Shown here piece after piece: positions 35,330 through 44,381 of a stretch of 64,000 nucleotides of DNA. Made by a program: the position numbers and the translations under genes. The notes under the pieces are model-generated. The model was not told where the DNA came from and searched no databases. It saw only the letters and a program-made list of their open reading frames with translations. Each line of letters opens with the position of its first letter. Within the stretch, counting starts at the first letter, position 1. The stretch comes from Leucobacter chromiireducens (lineage in GTDB: Bacteria > Actinomycetota > Actinomycetes > Actinomycetales > Microbacteriaceae): positions 118,730-182,729 of the forward strand of contig NZ_RPDI01000002.1 of assembly GCF_003917135.1 (NCBI RefSeq), read 5' to 3'.

Positions 35330-36177
35330 CGCACGCGCTCCGCAGCGAAGCTGACCTGCGGGGTGACGTAGGACTCCTGCGCGGCGATGAGCTGCAGCTC
35401 GCGCTGGCCCGAGGCGAGCGTCTGTTCGAGGAGCTCGTAGACGCTCGCGGCGGTCTGCGTGAGCGCGGCCGCCGGGTCGCCGGTGCGGCGCAGGTGCGCG
35501 GTGAAGAGAGCCGCGGTGACGTCGCCCGAGCCGTTCGCCTTGATCGGCAGCCGGGGGGTCTGCGTGAGCCACGCGCCCTCGGGGGTGACGGCGAGCATCT
35601 CGATCGTGTCCGCTGGGGCGTCGGGCCGCGCGACGCTCGTCACGAGCACCGTGCTGGGACCCTGCGCGCGTGCGAGGTCGGCGGACGCGAGCGTTGACTC
35701 GAGCGTGTCGGGGGAGGTGTCGGTGAGGAAGCCGAGCTCAAACTGGTTCGGCGTGATGAGGTCGGCCTGCGGCACCACGCGATCCCGGATGAGGTTCTGC
35801 ACCTCGGGGGCGACGTGGCAGCCGGAGACCGCGTTGCCGAGCACGGGGTCGCACGCGTAGATCGCGTCCGGGCTGTGCTGCTTCACGCGGGCGACCGCGT
35901 CGAGGATCGCGTCGCCGATGCTGTCGCCGCCCTGATAGCCCGAGAGCACCGCGTCCACCCCCGCGAGCCCGCCGCGCTCCTCGATGCCTGCGACCACCTC
36001 GCGCACGTCGTCGCCGGAGAGCATGGGGCCGCGCCAGGCGCCGTAGCCCGTGTGGTTGGAGAACAACACCGTGTGCACGGGCATCACCTCGACGCCGAGG
36101 CGCTGCAGCGGGAAGACGGCAGCCGAGTTCCCGACGTGCCCGTAGGAGACGGCGGACTGGATGGAGAGGATACGCAT
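35326..36177 (-). CDS. pdxY: Pyridoxal kinase PdxY
   Basis: A 283-aa ribokinase-superfamily kinase that phosphorylates pyridoxal in vitamin B6 salvage. Conserved opening RILSIQSAVSYGHVGNSAAVFPLQRLG, then FSNHTGYGAW, YACDPVLGN and ITPNQFELGFLTD follow, with the anion-hole/catalytic motif KANGSGDVTAALF near residue 225. The ATG at 36177 was chosen because the conserved RILS start follows directly. Length is normal. It faces the surface-protein cluster with a 423-base gap containing the family A palindrome. Confidence 0.93.
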   Translation of the reverse strand: MRILSIQSAVSYGHVGNSAAVFPLQRLGVEVMPVHTVLFSNHTGYGAWRGPMLSGDDVREVVAGIEERGGLAGVDAVLSGYQGGDSIGDAILDAVARVKQHSPDAIYACDPVLGNAVSGCHVAPEVQNLIRDRVVPQADLITPNQFELGFLTDTSPDTLESTLASADLARAQGPSTVLVTSVARPDAPADTIEMLAVTPEGAWLTQTPRLPIKANGSGDVTAALFTAHLRRTGDPAAALTQTAASVYELLEQTLASGQRELQLIAAQESYVTPQVSFAAERVR

Positions 36178-36600
36178 GCGCCGATCCTCCCACTGGCTCA
36201 CCGAATGGACCAGTCTGCCCGCCTCCAGCTGGACCACAGGGCCCGGGTGCCCGCCCGCGGACCCAGGGGCCCACCCTCATCCAATCGAAACGTGGCAAAC
36301 CGACCCTTCGGCCGCGGGAAGGGTCGGTTTCCCACGTTTCGATGGGGGGCGCCCCGCAGGGGCGCGTCGCGGGCGGGGCGCCCCGCGGGCGCAGCGGGCA
36401 CCCTGCGCGCACGGGGTGGAGCAGGCCGCACGCGCAGCGGCAGGCGCTCGAGCACTGCATCGGATACTCCGGCGCACGGGAAAGCCCACAAGCGGACGAT
36501 CGCTTCACAGTCGGTGCAGAGGATTGGAACAGCCCCGCCGTTCACTCAACCGAGAAAGACACAGGTTCCCGTGCCACTTCGCCGAAGCCAGACGACGCGT
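36178..36600. other. Gene-free interval upstream of the surface-protein cluster
   Basis: 423 bases with no supported gene. It contains the 60-bp family A palindrome (36284-36343) followed by a run of GC-rich short inverted repeats (GGGGCGCCCC and GGCGGGGCGCCCC near 36346-36390). The last 130 bases should hold the promoter of the lectin gene; I see no clear consensus boxes there. Confidence 0.6.
36284..36343. repeat. Family A palindrome, copy 1
   Basis: Two 26-base arms beginning ATCGAAACGTGGCAAACC (36284) and ending GGTTTCCCACGTTTCGAT (36343), separated by GGCCGCGG. One internal mismatch. Copy 2 at 44848-44907 has the same arms, perfectly paired. Similarity continues a little on both sides (TCCAATCG before, GGGGGCGCCCC after). 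Confidence 0.95.
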
Positions 36601-38028
36601 ATGCCTGCTCGACGCAGCGTCCGCCGCCTGGGCCGCCACCAGCTTCGCGGGCCACGCCGAACCGGCCGAATCCGCGGCGTGATCGCGATCTGCATGGCCG
36701 GTCTCCTCGGTGCGAGCGGTATGAGCTCCGCAGCGCAAACTGCGGCGGCGTTTCGGGATCAGGCTTTCTTGAACGCCTCGTTCAGGGCTGACATCTTTGA
36801 CATCCAGGTGGCCAAGATTGTTGACGGCAAGTTCCTGCAGAACGGCAACCAGTGGATGCAGGCCGAAGACGAGAGCGGCCAGACCGCGCAGGAACAGTGC
36901 GTTGAGCCACTCCGCCCCGGCGGGCCGGCGTGCGAGTTCGAAGTGCGCTACATCAACGCGTCGGGAGGATCCCGCGCGGCGTTCGAGTTCGCGCTGCGCG
37001 CGCAGCCGGGAAGTACCCCCTCTCCCGAGCTTCTCAATGCGCTGCGCTTCGACTTTGCCCTCGTCGGTGGCGGCTACTCGGTCACGAATCAGACCTGGGA
37101 GCAAATGCAGACGTTCCGCTCGATCCAGGGGGCCGATACCCTCGCGCCCTGGGAGACCCTTGCTGCGAATGTGCGTGTGCGGATCCCCATCATCGAGCGG
37201 AGCCCGGTGCAGGACTGGACGCTGCTCGCGGACAAAACCCTGCGCACCGGGAATGGAAACTGCCTGGACGACCCGAGCGGCGGCGCGAATGGCGTGCAGG
37301 TACTGAGCTATCAGTGCCACGGGTACGCGAATCAACAGTGGACCTACGACAGCGCCACGAAGAGCATCAAGAACGTGAGCAGCGGTAAGTGCCTCGCGTG
37401 GGGCTTCGTCGGACACGTGGTGAACAGTCCGATGGTGGTGTGGACCTGCGACGGCACACTCTCGCAGCAATTCGAACTGCCTGGGCTGCGCATGAAGAAT
37501 GCGGCCGGGGAGGAGCTCGTCGTGACCGGCGGCAACAGCAACTCCGGCGCCACGCTGCAAAAAGACATCGTCTCCGCGGGTCCGAGCAAGCTGCAGTCCT
37601 GGCGGTTGTGGCCCGACGGCACCGTCCGCTCGGCCAACGGAAACTGCGTTGACGACCCGAGCGCGTCGAGCGGTGCCGGGACCAGGCTCGTCGCGTACTC
37701 CTGTCACGGCGGGGCGAACCAGCGCTGGAGCTACACCGCGTCGACGGGCGCGCTGAAGAACGAGGCGACGGGCCGGTGCATGGCCTGGGACGCTGCCGGG
37801 CACGTCGCGGGAACCGCGCTCGTGTCCTGGGCCTGCAATAACTCCCCGTCTCAGAAGTTCTTGCTGCCGGATCTCCTGACTCTGAGCTCGGCAGGTGCGG
37901 TGCTCGCGGTCCAGAGCACGACGAGTAGCCTCCCGCTCACCCTGCGAGAACCCGATGGAATCACCGGTCTCGGCCTGAACGGTTCCTCACTCATCACGCA
38001 GCTCCAAGCGCGCGCCACCGCGAAGTAG
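36601..38028 (+). CDS. Exported TasA-like protein fused to ricin-type beta-trefoil lectin domains
   Basis: A 475-aa secreted protein. The N-terminus is very basic (RRSVRRLGRHQLRGPRRTGR), then a hydrophobic segment GVIAICMAGLLGASGMSSAA leads into TAAAFRDQAFLNASF, the kind of late-cleaved 'alternate' signal used by SipW-type peptidases. Residues about 50-210 look like a TasA/camelysin beta-sandwich. From about 215 a ricin-type lectin region has repeats with CLDDPSGG, YQCHGYANQQW, CVDDPSASSG and YSCHGGANQRW (QxW motifs, paired cysteines). Start uncertain: ATG 36601 or GTG 36571; neither has a strong Shine-Dalgarno. It heads the surface cluster and may give it carbohydrate-binding ability. Confidence 0.75.
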   Translation: MPARRSVRRLGRHQLRGPRRTGRIRGVIAICMAGLLGASGMSSAAQTAAAFRDQAFLNASFRADIFDIQVAKIVDGKFLQNGNQWMQAEDESGQTAQEQCVEPLRPGGPACEFEVRYINASGGSRAAFEFALRAQPGSTPSPELLNALRFDFALVGGGYSVTNQTWEQMQTFRSIQGADTLAPWETLAANVRVRIPIIERSPVQDWTLLADKTLRTGNGNCLDDPSGGANGVQVLSYQCHGYANQQWTYDSATKSIKNVSSGKCLAWGFVGHVVNSPMVVWTCDGTLSQQFELPGLRMKNAAGEELVVTGGNSNSGATLQKDIVSAGPSKLQSWRLWPDGTVRSANGNCVDDPSASSGAGTRLVAYSCHGGANQRWSYTASTGALKNEATGRCMAWDAAGHVAGTALVSWACNNSPSQKFLLPDLLTLSSAGAVLAVQSTTSSLPLTLREPDGITGLGLNGSSLITQLQARATAK

Positions 38029-38191
38029 CGGGGGAGCGTTTACCGCGCGCCGCGCACAACTCAACAGACTTCGTTCCCGCTCCGGCGGAACGACGGCCGA
38101 TCTTCCGAGACCGGCCACGTGCAGCCCCGAATCCTCGGTGCCGCCTCCCGGGAAACCGGAAACTCCACCCAACACCGAAAGGTTCATCTTC

Positions 38192-38863
38192 ATGACGGAC
38201 ACCACCCCCACCAAGAAGCGCGCATCCGGCCGGAAGCGTGCACTCGCGACGGGCGCCATCGCCCTCACCGTTGCTTCCGCAGCAACCTTCGCGGCGTTCC
38301 AGGATGCTGCATGGCTCAACTTCGGCAACGGTGACAAGGGCATCTCGACCGCCAAGGAGGTCGACATCCAGGTGATCAACACCAACGCGCAGGGCGTGCC
38401 GGCGAAGTCCAGCTTCGCGCTCGCGACGAGCGATAGCGACTGGCAGGAGTCGCCCGACTCGGCCACCGCAGCGCCCATCAACTTCGATGGTCTGCAGAGC
38501 ATGGTTCCCGGCAACGTGATCAACATGAAGATTCCGTTCCGTCAGGCGCCGAACCCGACGACCACCCACGGCCCGTCGGCCATCACCTGGAGCATCATCG
38601 AGACCCCGGGTAAGAGCACCTCGAACGCCGCGAACGCTGAGCTCCTGAACGCTCTCCGCTTCCAGGTTCCTGGTGGCACCTGGAAGACCTGGGCCGCGTT
38701 CAGCGGTGAGGTCACGAACGGGGCCGCTGGCAACAAGTGGCTCCCGGCCGAGGGCGGCGATCTGCTGATCAACGTCAAGGTCCAGGACGGTACCGCTGCG
38801 GATCAGATCCGCAACCAGAACGTGTTCCTCCAGGTCGCGTTCGATTCGCAGGTCTGGCAGTAA
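38192..38863 (+). CDS. Alternate-signal exported TasA/camelysin-like protein (probable major subunit)
   Basis: A 223-aa exported protein. After a basic start (TKKRASGRKR) the hydrophobic ALATGAIALTVASAATFAAF runs straight into QDAAWLNFGNGDKG, matching actinobacterial proteins with an alternate-type, SipW-cleaved signal. The mature part is beta-rich without cysteines (TAKEVDIQVINTNAQG, VQDGTAADQIRNQNVFLQVAF). GAAAGG lies about 9 bases before the ATG. Codon use is unusually biased to C-ending major codons compared with neighbours, suggesting high expression. A perfect 13-bp hairpin follows the stop, so this may be the abundant fibre or coat subunit. Confidence 0.75.
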   Translation: MTDTTPTKKRASGRKRALATGAIALTVASAATFAAFQDAAWLNFGNGDKGISTAKEVDIQVINTNAQGVPAKSSFALATSDSDWQESPDSATAAPINFDGLQSMVPGNVINMKIPFRQAPNPTTTHGPSAITWSIIETPGKSTSNAANAELLNALRFQVPGGTWKTWAAFSGEVTNGAAGNKWLPAEGGDLLINVKVQDGTAADQIRNQNVFLQVAFDSQVWQ

Positions 38864-38873
38864 CTGACCCGCT

Positions 38874-38903
38874 CGCGGGGCGGCTCGTCTGAGCCGCCCC
38901 GCG
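38874..38903 (+). terminator. Strong hairpin after the TasA-like gene (partial terminator or processing site)
   Basis: Perfect 13-bp stem (CGCGGGGCGGCTC with GAGCCGCCCCGCG) and GTCT loop, 11 bases after the stop. No U-tract follows, so it may protect the upstream mRNA or partially terminate, giving more of the TasA-like protein than of the downstream genes. Confidence 0.65.
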
Positions 38904-38967
38904 CCCCCAGCATCTCTGTCTCTCCGCTCCGCAGTACGCCCCGCGGCTTCCGCGAAAGGACCACCCC

Positions 38968-39579
38968 GTGACGCACCTCCCCACCGGCAAGAAACGCGCG
39001 CTCCTCAGCGTTGGTGCCGTGCTCGCGGTCGGCGCCGCCGTGACCTGGGCCGCCGTGAGCTCCTCCGTTGAGACCGCGGCCATCTTCGACGGCTCCCGCA
39101 ACACGCTGGACGTTCGGGCGCAGGCGTCGTTTGATCCCGATTGGCACCCGGACAGCCTGGCCGACATGAGCGCCGAGCCGATCTCCGTGCACGATGAGGA
39201 TCTCGGCACGATGCTCCCGGGGGAAAGCCGCACAATCTATGTCGCCGTTGGGAACGCGAGCCCGCGGAACCCGGCTCAGGTGACGATGCACATTGACGAC
39301 CCCGACGATCTGACGGGGATTCCCGGGCAGAACGGCGAGAGCGCCGAGCTGTTTAAGGACTTTCTTTTCACCGTCGAAGAGGACGGAGCCGTGCTGCTCG
39401 ACAACGTTCCGGGAACCACGGTCGCGCAGCTGCACCACACCTGGGCGCAGCCGCTGCAGGCGCAGGACACCCGTTTCCTCACGGTCACCGTCACTCTCGA
39501 CCCCGCCCGCACTGACCCGCATCGCCCAGCGCACAGCGGGGTGTCCGTGCGATTCGATGGCGTGAGCGTTCCCCGCTAG
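38968..39579 (+). CDS. Second small alternate-signal exported TasA-like protein
   Basis: A 203-aa exported protein starting at a GTG with AAAGGA 9 bases upstream. The signal region THLPTGKKRALLSVGAVLAV..AVTWAAVSSSVETAAIFDGS has the same plan as the preceding protein (short basic start, hydrophobic stretch, then an A-x-F-like junction). The mature region is a beta-sandwich with MLPGESRTIYVAVGNASPRNPAQVTM, typical of TasA/camelysin or DUF11-like folds. It has no cysteine and no anchor, and is probably a minor subunit or chaperone of the assembled surface structure (inference). Confidence 0.7.
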   Translation: MTHLPTGKKRALLSVGAVLAVGAAVTWAAVSSSVETAAIFDGSRNTLDVRAQASFDPDWHPDSLADMSAEPISVHDEDLGTMLPGESRTIYVAVGNASPRNPAQVTMHIDDPDDLTGIPGQNGESAELFKDFLFTVEEDGAVLLDNVPGTTVAQLHHTWAQPLQAQDTRFLTVTVTLDPARTDPHRPAHSGVSVRFDGVSVPR

Positions 39580-39629
39580 CCACCGCCCAGCCCGCCACCA
39601 CCCCACGCCGCGTCCCCAGGAGGATCCCG

Positions 39630-40250
39630 ATGAACGTAGTGCCGCCCCTGTTCGCCGTCGCCCTCTCCCTCTCCCTGGGCAGTCTCGTCAGCCCCGTCGC
39701 GCTCGCGGCGATTGCGCCAGCCAGCGCGACGCACGGCCCGCTTGATCTGCCGGAGCAGCGCGTCACCATAGAGATGCCAGCCCCCGGAGAGTCCGTTGAC
39801 ACGGAGCTTAGCGTCGCAAACGTCAGCCCGCGTGCGGTGCCGCTCGTCGTCTCGATCCCCGAGATCAGCGGGGTTGCGGCTACGGGGGCCACCCCCGTGA
39901 GTATCCGGGTGCTCGACGCCTCCGGTGCGGAACTGCTCTCGCCGCAGCGCTCCGCGAGCGGCTCGCCCGCTGCGCTGGGCGATCTCGCCGCGGGCAAACG
40001 AGCGACGGTGACGATCGAGGCGTCCCTTCCGCTCGCCGCGGACAACGCCTACCAGGCGAAGGACGCCGAGGCAGTGGTGCGGTTTAGCACCACTGACGGC
40101 GAACGGACCACCCCACCGCCCACCAACATCATCTCGGAGCTTGCTCAGACCGGCGCCGCCTGGCCGCTCGCCGCCGTGCTTGCCGCGGGCAGCGTGGTCG
40201 CCGGCCTCCTGCTCACCGCCCGGGCCCGACGAAAGAACCGCACCGCATGA
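39630..40250 (+). CDS. LAQTG cell-wall-anchored surface protein
   Basis: A 206-aa protein with a classical N-terminal signal (PPLFAVALSLSLGSLVSPVALA). A beta-rich central domain follows (VTIEMPAPGESVDTELSVANVSPRAVPLVV). The C-terminal sorting signal has sortase motif LAQTG (about 171-175), hydrophobic AWPLAAVLAAGSVVAGLLLTA and tail RARRKNRTA. LAxTG is the variant used by class E-type sortases of high-GC Gram-positives. No sortase gene lies in this window. Very strong AGGAGGATCCC ribosome site. Its stop overlaps sipW (ATGA). It likely anchors the secreted proteins of the cluster to peptidoglycan. Confidence 0.78.
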   Translation: MNVVPPLFAVALSLSLGSLVSPVALAAIAPASATHGPLDLPEQRVTIEMPAPGESVDTELSVANVSPRAVPLVVSIPEISGVAATGATPVSIRVLDASGAELLSPQRSASGSPAALGDLAAGKRATVTIEASLPLAADNAYQAKDAEAVVRFSTTDGERTTPPPTNIISELAQTGAAWPLAAVLAAGSVVAGLLLTARARRKNRTA

Positions 40251-40963
40251 CCCGCCTCACCGACCGCCCCGCAGCTGGCCGCCGGCACGCCGCAGCACCG
40301 GCAGCGGATCCCGCCCATGAAACTCCTGACGATGGCGCGTTCGACCCGGACGAGCTCACTCGTGGCTGGCGGATCTATCGTGGTGTGCGCAACACTGTGC
40401 TCACCGCCGGATCAGTGCTCGGGGTCCTCGTGCTGCTCGTCTTTGGTGCGGCACTGCTCACGAACATCCAACCGACCGTGGTGCTCTCCGGGTCGATGGA
40501 ACCGGATATGCCCGTTGGGTCGGTCGTGTTCGGTCACATGCGCGATCAGACTGAACTGCGAGTTGGTGACGCGGTCACGGTCGAGCGACCGGACAACAAG
40601 GGGCTCGTGACCCACCGCATTGTCGAGATCATTGAGGGAGACCTCCCCGACACCACCGGACTGATCCTGCGTGGCGACGCGAACTCGTCGAACGACCCGT
40701 ACCCGTACTCGGTTGCCGAGGCGCGGGTGATCGTTGGGACGCTCCCGCTTGCCGGGTACGCGGCCGTCGCGATGCAGGGGCCGGCAGGAATCGCCACACT
40801 CGCGTTCTTCCTCTGTACCGTGATCAGCCTGATGCTGCTCGACCCGAATCGGATCGGCGAGACCCGCGGTCAGGCGATCGAGCGCCTCGAGGAGCGCGCC
40901 GAGCAGCGGGCGAGCCGTGCGGAGAAGCGCGCAGCGCGCGGAGCGGAGACCGAACATGCGTGA
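40247..40963 (+). CDS. sipW: SipW-type signal peptidase I
   Basis: A 238-aa membrane peptidase of the ER/archaeal (SipW) subtype. The N-terminal helix TVLTAGSVLGVLVLLVFGAALL is followed by the catalytic Ser in VVLSGSMEPDMP. His replaces the usual Lys in GLVTHRIVEI, and the conserved GDANSSNDPYP box follows. A second membrane helix lies near the end (IATLAFFLCTVISLMLL), with a charged coiled tail. Such enzymes cleave the TasA/camelysin class of precursors, exactly the three encoded just upstream, so it is probably dedicated to this cluster. It overlaps the genes on both sides. Confidence 0.9.
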   Translation: MTRLTDRPAAGRRHAAAPAADPAHETPDDGAFDPDELTRGWRIYRGVRNTVLTAGSVLGVLVLLVFGAALLTNIQPTVVLSGSMEPDMPVGSVVFGHMRDQTELRVGDAVTVERPDNKGLVTHRIVEIIEGDLPDTTGLILRGDANSSNDPYPYSVAEARVIVGTLPLAGYAAVAMQGPAGIATLAFFLCTVISLMLLDPNRIGETRGQAIERLEERAEQRASRAEKRAARGAETEHA

Positions 40964-42440
40964 GAAGCTCGTCCGAACCCGCGCGCCACGGCGCAGGCTC
41001 TCCGGCCGCGCTGCGGCCGGGCTTGCCGTCGCATCGATGGTCGCGCTCGGTGCGGCGCTCCCCGTCGCGCTCACCTCCGCAGCACCGGATGACAGCGCGT
41101 ACGTGAACTGGCCGGTCGGCTCCGACTATGAGCGACCGACGACCGGCGACACAGCGCCGCCGACGACGACACCGCCAACCACCACACCGCCAACCACCAC
41201 GCCCCCAACGACCACGCCGCCGGTGGCGAGTGGCGGAGGCGTTCCGGTATCGAACTTTGAGAACCGCTTCGGGCTCTACCGCTCCGGCGGCAGCTGGTAC
41301 GGCTACGGCATGAACCTGGGGTCCCAGCAGGGGCACGGGACGAACCCCGTGTCGAACCCCGTCACGGTCGCCGCGCTGAATCAGGCTGGCATCGTCGAGG
41401 TGTCCATCGCTGGATCGAATGGCCTCGGCCTCGACGGGAGCGGTCGCCTGTGGAGCTGGGGGAGTCCGAGCGCGGTGCTCGGCGTGACGCCCAGCTCAAC
41501 GCAGGCGCCCACCCTCGTCCCCGGTCTCGGGGGCACGACATTTAAGAGCATCAGTCTGGGTGGCCTGGTCAACAACGCCGCGACGTCTCACACGGCGGTC
41601 GCCGCTGCGGTGGATTCGAACGGCGATCTGTGGACCTGGGGCAAGCCCACCGACAGCCGAAACGTCAACAACTTCATGCTTGCCGACGGCGGCGGCGCAC
41701 GATCGCAGCCCAAGAAGGTGCTCACCGGGTACAACTTCACGCGCGTGGTGCTCGGCGCGGAGGCCGGCGGCGCGATCGACGTGAACAAGCGCCTGTGGAC
41801 CTGGGGGAAGAACACCTGGGGTGGCCTCGGCAATACGAGTGATCTGCTCGCGACCCGATCGACGCCGCAGATGCTCTCGTCCGTAACGAACGTCGTTGAC
41901 CTGAGTTTCGGGCACTACACGAGCCACGCGCTTGATGCGAACGGTGCAGTGTATTCCTGGGGCAAGAACAACCACAACGCGGTCGGGACGACGGCAACGT
42001 GTGGCTTCGTCGACGGGATCTCCTCGTGCCCGGTCAAGGTCGGTGGTCTGCCCGCGATCGCGCAGATCAGCTCCGGCTTCGAGCACACCGTGATGCTGTC
42101 GAAAACGGGGGAGATGTGGACGTTTGGCACGAACGAGAACGGCCACCACGGCAACAACACGCGGTCGCTCGGCGGCAACGGGCCGAGCGGACCGGTGCGC
42201 ACCACCACGCCGGCCGGCGCGGCAACGATCACCGGTGTGCTGGCCCTGTACGCCGGGAGCATGGCGCTCGACGCCAATGGCGTGCTCTACACCTGGGGCA
42301 CGAACACCGGCACCAATCTGGCGCTCACCGGACTGAACTCGTCGCAGCTGGGGAACCGGCTCACGCAGGCGTGCGACCAGCTGCTGCCGCAGAAGCCGCA
42401 GGATCAGACGTTCAGCGGCACCTGCAAGGCACCGAACTAG
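40956..42440 (+). CDS. Secreted RCC1-repeat beta-propeller protein with Pro/Thr linker
   Basis: A 494-aa exported protein. Basic start and hydrophobic segment (AAAGLAVASMVALGAALPVALTSAAPDDSAYVNWPVG) form an alternate-type signal. A Pro/Thr linker at about 64-87 consists of tandem PPTTT units. From about 95 onward come RCC1-type blades, each with an LWSWG or LWTWGK-like core (LWSWGS, LWTWGK, LWTWGKN, VYSWGKN, MWTFGTN, LYTWGTN). It ends with a cysteine-containing tail. The start at 40956 has GGAG upstream and overlaps sipW by 8 bases. RCC1 propellers bind proteins; here it could be an adhesin or cap protein of the surface structure. Confidence 0.8.
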   Translation: MREKLVRTRAPRRRLSGRAAAGLAVASMVALGAALPVALTSAAPDDSAYVNWPVGSDYERPTTGDTAPPTTTPPTTTPPTTTPPTTTPPVASGGGVPVSNFENRFGLYRSGGSWYGYGMNLGSQQGHGTNPVSNPVTVAALNQAGIVEVSIAGSNGLGLDGSGRLWSWGSPSAVLGVTPSSTQAPTLVPGLGGTTFKSISLGGLVNNAATSHTAVAAAVDSNGDLWTWGKPTDSRNVNNFMLADGGGARSQPKKVLTGYNFTRVVLGAEAGGAIDVNKRLWTWGKNTWGGLGNTSDLLATRSTPQMLSSVTNVVDLSFGHYTSHALDANGAVYSWGKNNHNAVGTTATCGFVDGISSCPVKVGGLPAIAQISSGFEHTVMLSKTGEMWTFGTNENGHHGNNTRSLGGNGPSGPVRTTTPAGAATITGVLALYAGSMALDANGVLYTWGTNTGTNLALTGLNSSQLGNRLTQACDQLLPQKPQDQTFSGTCKAPN

Positions 42441-42479
42441 GCACCCCGCCGGGGCTGCTGCAAGGAGAGGAACCCTCAC

Positions 42480-44381
42480 GTGAGTTTGAGTTACGCACCG
42501 AGCCGACGTCGGACGCGCCGCGCGTCCCGCGGGCTCCTCGCCGCAGGCCTGATCGCGATCGTGCTCGTCCCGCTCGGTCTGCTTCCGGGGACCAGCCCCG
42601 CGCGGGCAGACGACCCGGTGTTTCCGGAAGTCCACGAGCTCTACGAGTTTCGGGACGACTCGGTCCGCGGTACGGCGCGCGGTTTGGCGATCGACAAGGA
42701 GTACATGGCGGTGGTGCGCCGCACCAACACGGTCATCGACGACACCGGGGCCACCGGTGACATCGAGGTGATCCGCTTCAACGACGCGAACGAGGTGATC
42801 GAGGAGAAGCACGTCACCGCGCCCAAGAGCGGGATGGAGCTCGGCGATCAGCTCCTGATCAACATGGATCGCGGCATGCTCATCACCAACGTGCGGAAGG
42901 GCAAGCTCGAGATCAAGGGAGAGGAGCGCGACGTCGCGCTGCTCATTTACGAGCTCGACGGGACCGGGGAGTGGGCGTTGTCGCGCGCGGTTGCGCGGCC
43001 CGAGGGCCTCGAGTTCGGGCCCTACTACAAGTTCGCCCCCACCTTCGGCGACCACATTGCGTGGGAAGGCGACACGCTGGTGCTCGGAGACAACCTTTCG
43101 GAGCGGCGACCGGAGCCTGGCGATGAGGTGCTCGGCAACGGTGCGGGATCGATGTTCACCGTCGACGTGACCACCGGTGAGATGAAAGCGGTGGTGCCGA
43201 AGGACGAGAACGGCGTTCAGCTGTTTGGCTCGCTCTACGGGATCGGTTCCAGCTTCGCGATGAGCGAGGACTACGTCGTTGCGGCCACTACGCGTCGACG
43301 CACCCTCGTTGACAACGTGTGGATGAGCGACCAGCTGCTCTTCATCTGGAAACGCGACAACCTCTTTGGCTCGCCCATGGTCGTCAAGCAGCCCTGGGCC
43401 GACGGCACCGACTTCGGCAAGATTGGTGCGCTCCCGGCGTTCGGCTATCGCATGAAGATCGACGGCGACACGCTCTACGTCGCCAGCCCGATGGAGTACA
43501 ACTACTTCGGCGACAGCGTGGACGACCCGAACGAGGGCGTGAACGACAACAGCGTCGCCTACGGCACCACGACCCGCGGGGCCGTGTACACCTACAGTCT
43601 GCAGACGGGCGAGCAAATCGCACCGAAGCTTCTCCCGCCTCGGCACACGCAGAACTTCGGGTCCGGGTTCGCGCTCCAGGGGAATGCGCTGCTCGTGAGT
43701 AGCTACTCCTACCTCTTCGACGATGAGGGGACCCCGCACGTCGCCGAGGGTGAGGTGCACGTGTTTGACACGCGCCAGATCACGGCACCAGCGGGACCGG
43801 AGGTGGTCGCCAACCGGCGAGAGGTCGAACCGGTGCAGCTCCTCAAACCCAAGGTGCCGCAACGCGAGGGCTACCTCGGCGTCGAGTGGGGCGGTGGTGG
43901 CGTGTACGTCAGCGGTTCGCGCGCTGCGGTGTCTAACTTCGGCTACTACGGCAGCCTGCCCAATCCGGACGGTGGCGAGCCCGTCTGGAACCTCTCGTCT
44001 GCGTACCTGTTCGGTACGGTGGCCCCGAACATCGTGGAGCTCCCGGCAGAGGTGCAGGCCTCGCCCATCGAGTACGGGCAGGAGGGCGCCATTCGGATGC
44101 TGGTGCCGAGCGCCTCGACGGACGGGAAAGTCACGCTCACACTCGAGGGAGTCGAATCGGAGACGGACTTCGACCTCACGAACCGGTGGGGAGCATTCAC
44201 CACACCGGCCGCCGCGCGCGACGTCGGAGACTACCCGGTGTCGATGCACTACCAATCCTCGGTCAACGGGCAATTCGCGGACGCGACCGGGACGCACACG
44301 GTTGCGAAAGCCCCCACCAAGATCACGCCGAGCGCGCCAGTCGTGGCCGCCGCGGGGAGCACGCAGGAGGAGGACGAATGA
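42480..44381 (+). CDS. Large secreted protein, probably beta-propeller plus Ig-like C-terminus
   Basis: A 633-aa protein starting at a GTG with AGGAGAGGAA upstream. The signal is RRRTRRASRGLLAAGLIAIVLVPLG..SPARA, followed by ADDPVF. The body shows repeated beta motifs alternating 'D..TLYVAS', 'G.GFALQGNALLVSS' and 'GEVHVFD', as in WD40/FG-GAP-type propellers that display hydrophobic strands ending in polar turns. The last 100 residues (AEVQASPIEYGQEGAIRMLV..GKVTLTLEGVE, then GDYPVSMHY) look like one Ig-like domain. No wall anchor. It overlaps the next gene by ATGA. No named family is recognised; it is likely structural or adhesive. Confidence 0.65.
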   Translation: MSLSYAPSRRRTRRASRGLLAAGLIAIVLVPLGLLPGTSPARADDPVFPEVHELYEFRDDSVRGTARGLAIDKEYMAVVRRTNTVIDDTGATGDIEVIRFNDANEVIEEKHVTAPKSGMELGDQLLINMDRGMLITNVRKGKLEIKGEERDVALLIYELDGTGEWALSRAVARPEGLEFGPYYKFAPTFGDHIAWEGDTLVLGDNLSERRPEPGDEVLGNGAGSMFTVDVTTGEMKAVVPKDENGVQLFGSLYGIGSSFAMSEDYVVAATTRRRTLVDNVWMSDQLLFIWKRDNLFGSPMVVKQPWADGTDFGKIGALPAFGYRMKIDGDTLYVASPMEYNYFGDSVDDPNEGVNDNSVAYGTTTRGAVYTYSLQTGEQIAPKLLPPRHTQNFGSGFALQGNALLVSSYSYLFDDEGTPHVAEGEVHVFDTRQITAPAGPEVVANRREVEPVQLLKPKVPQREGYLGVEWGGGGVYVSGSRAAVSNFGYYGSLPNPDGGEPVWNLSSAYLFGTVAPNIVELPAEVQASPIEYGQEGAIRMLVPSASTDGKVTLTLEGVESETDFDLTNRWGAFTTPAAARDVGDYPVSMHYQSSVNGQFADATGTHTVAKAPTKITPSAPVVAAAGSTQEEDE

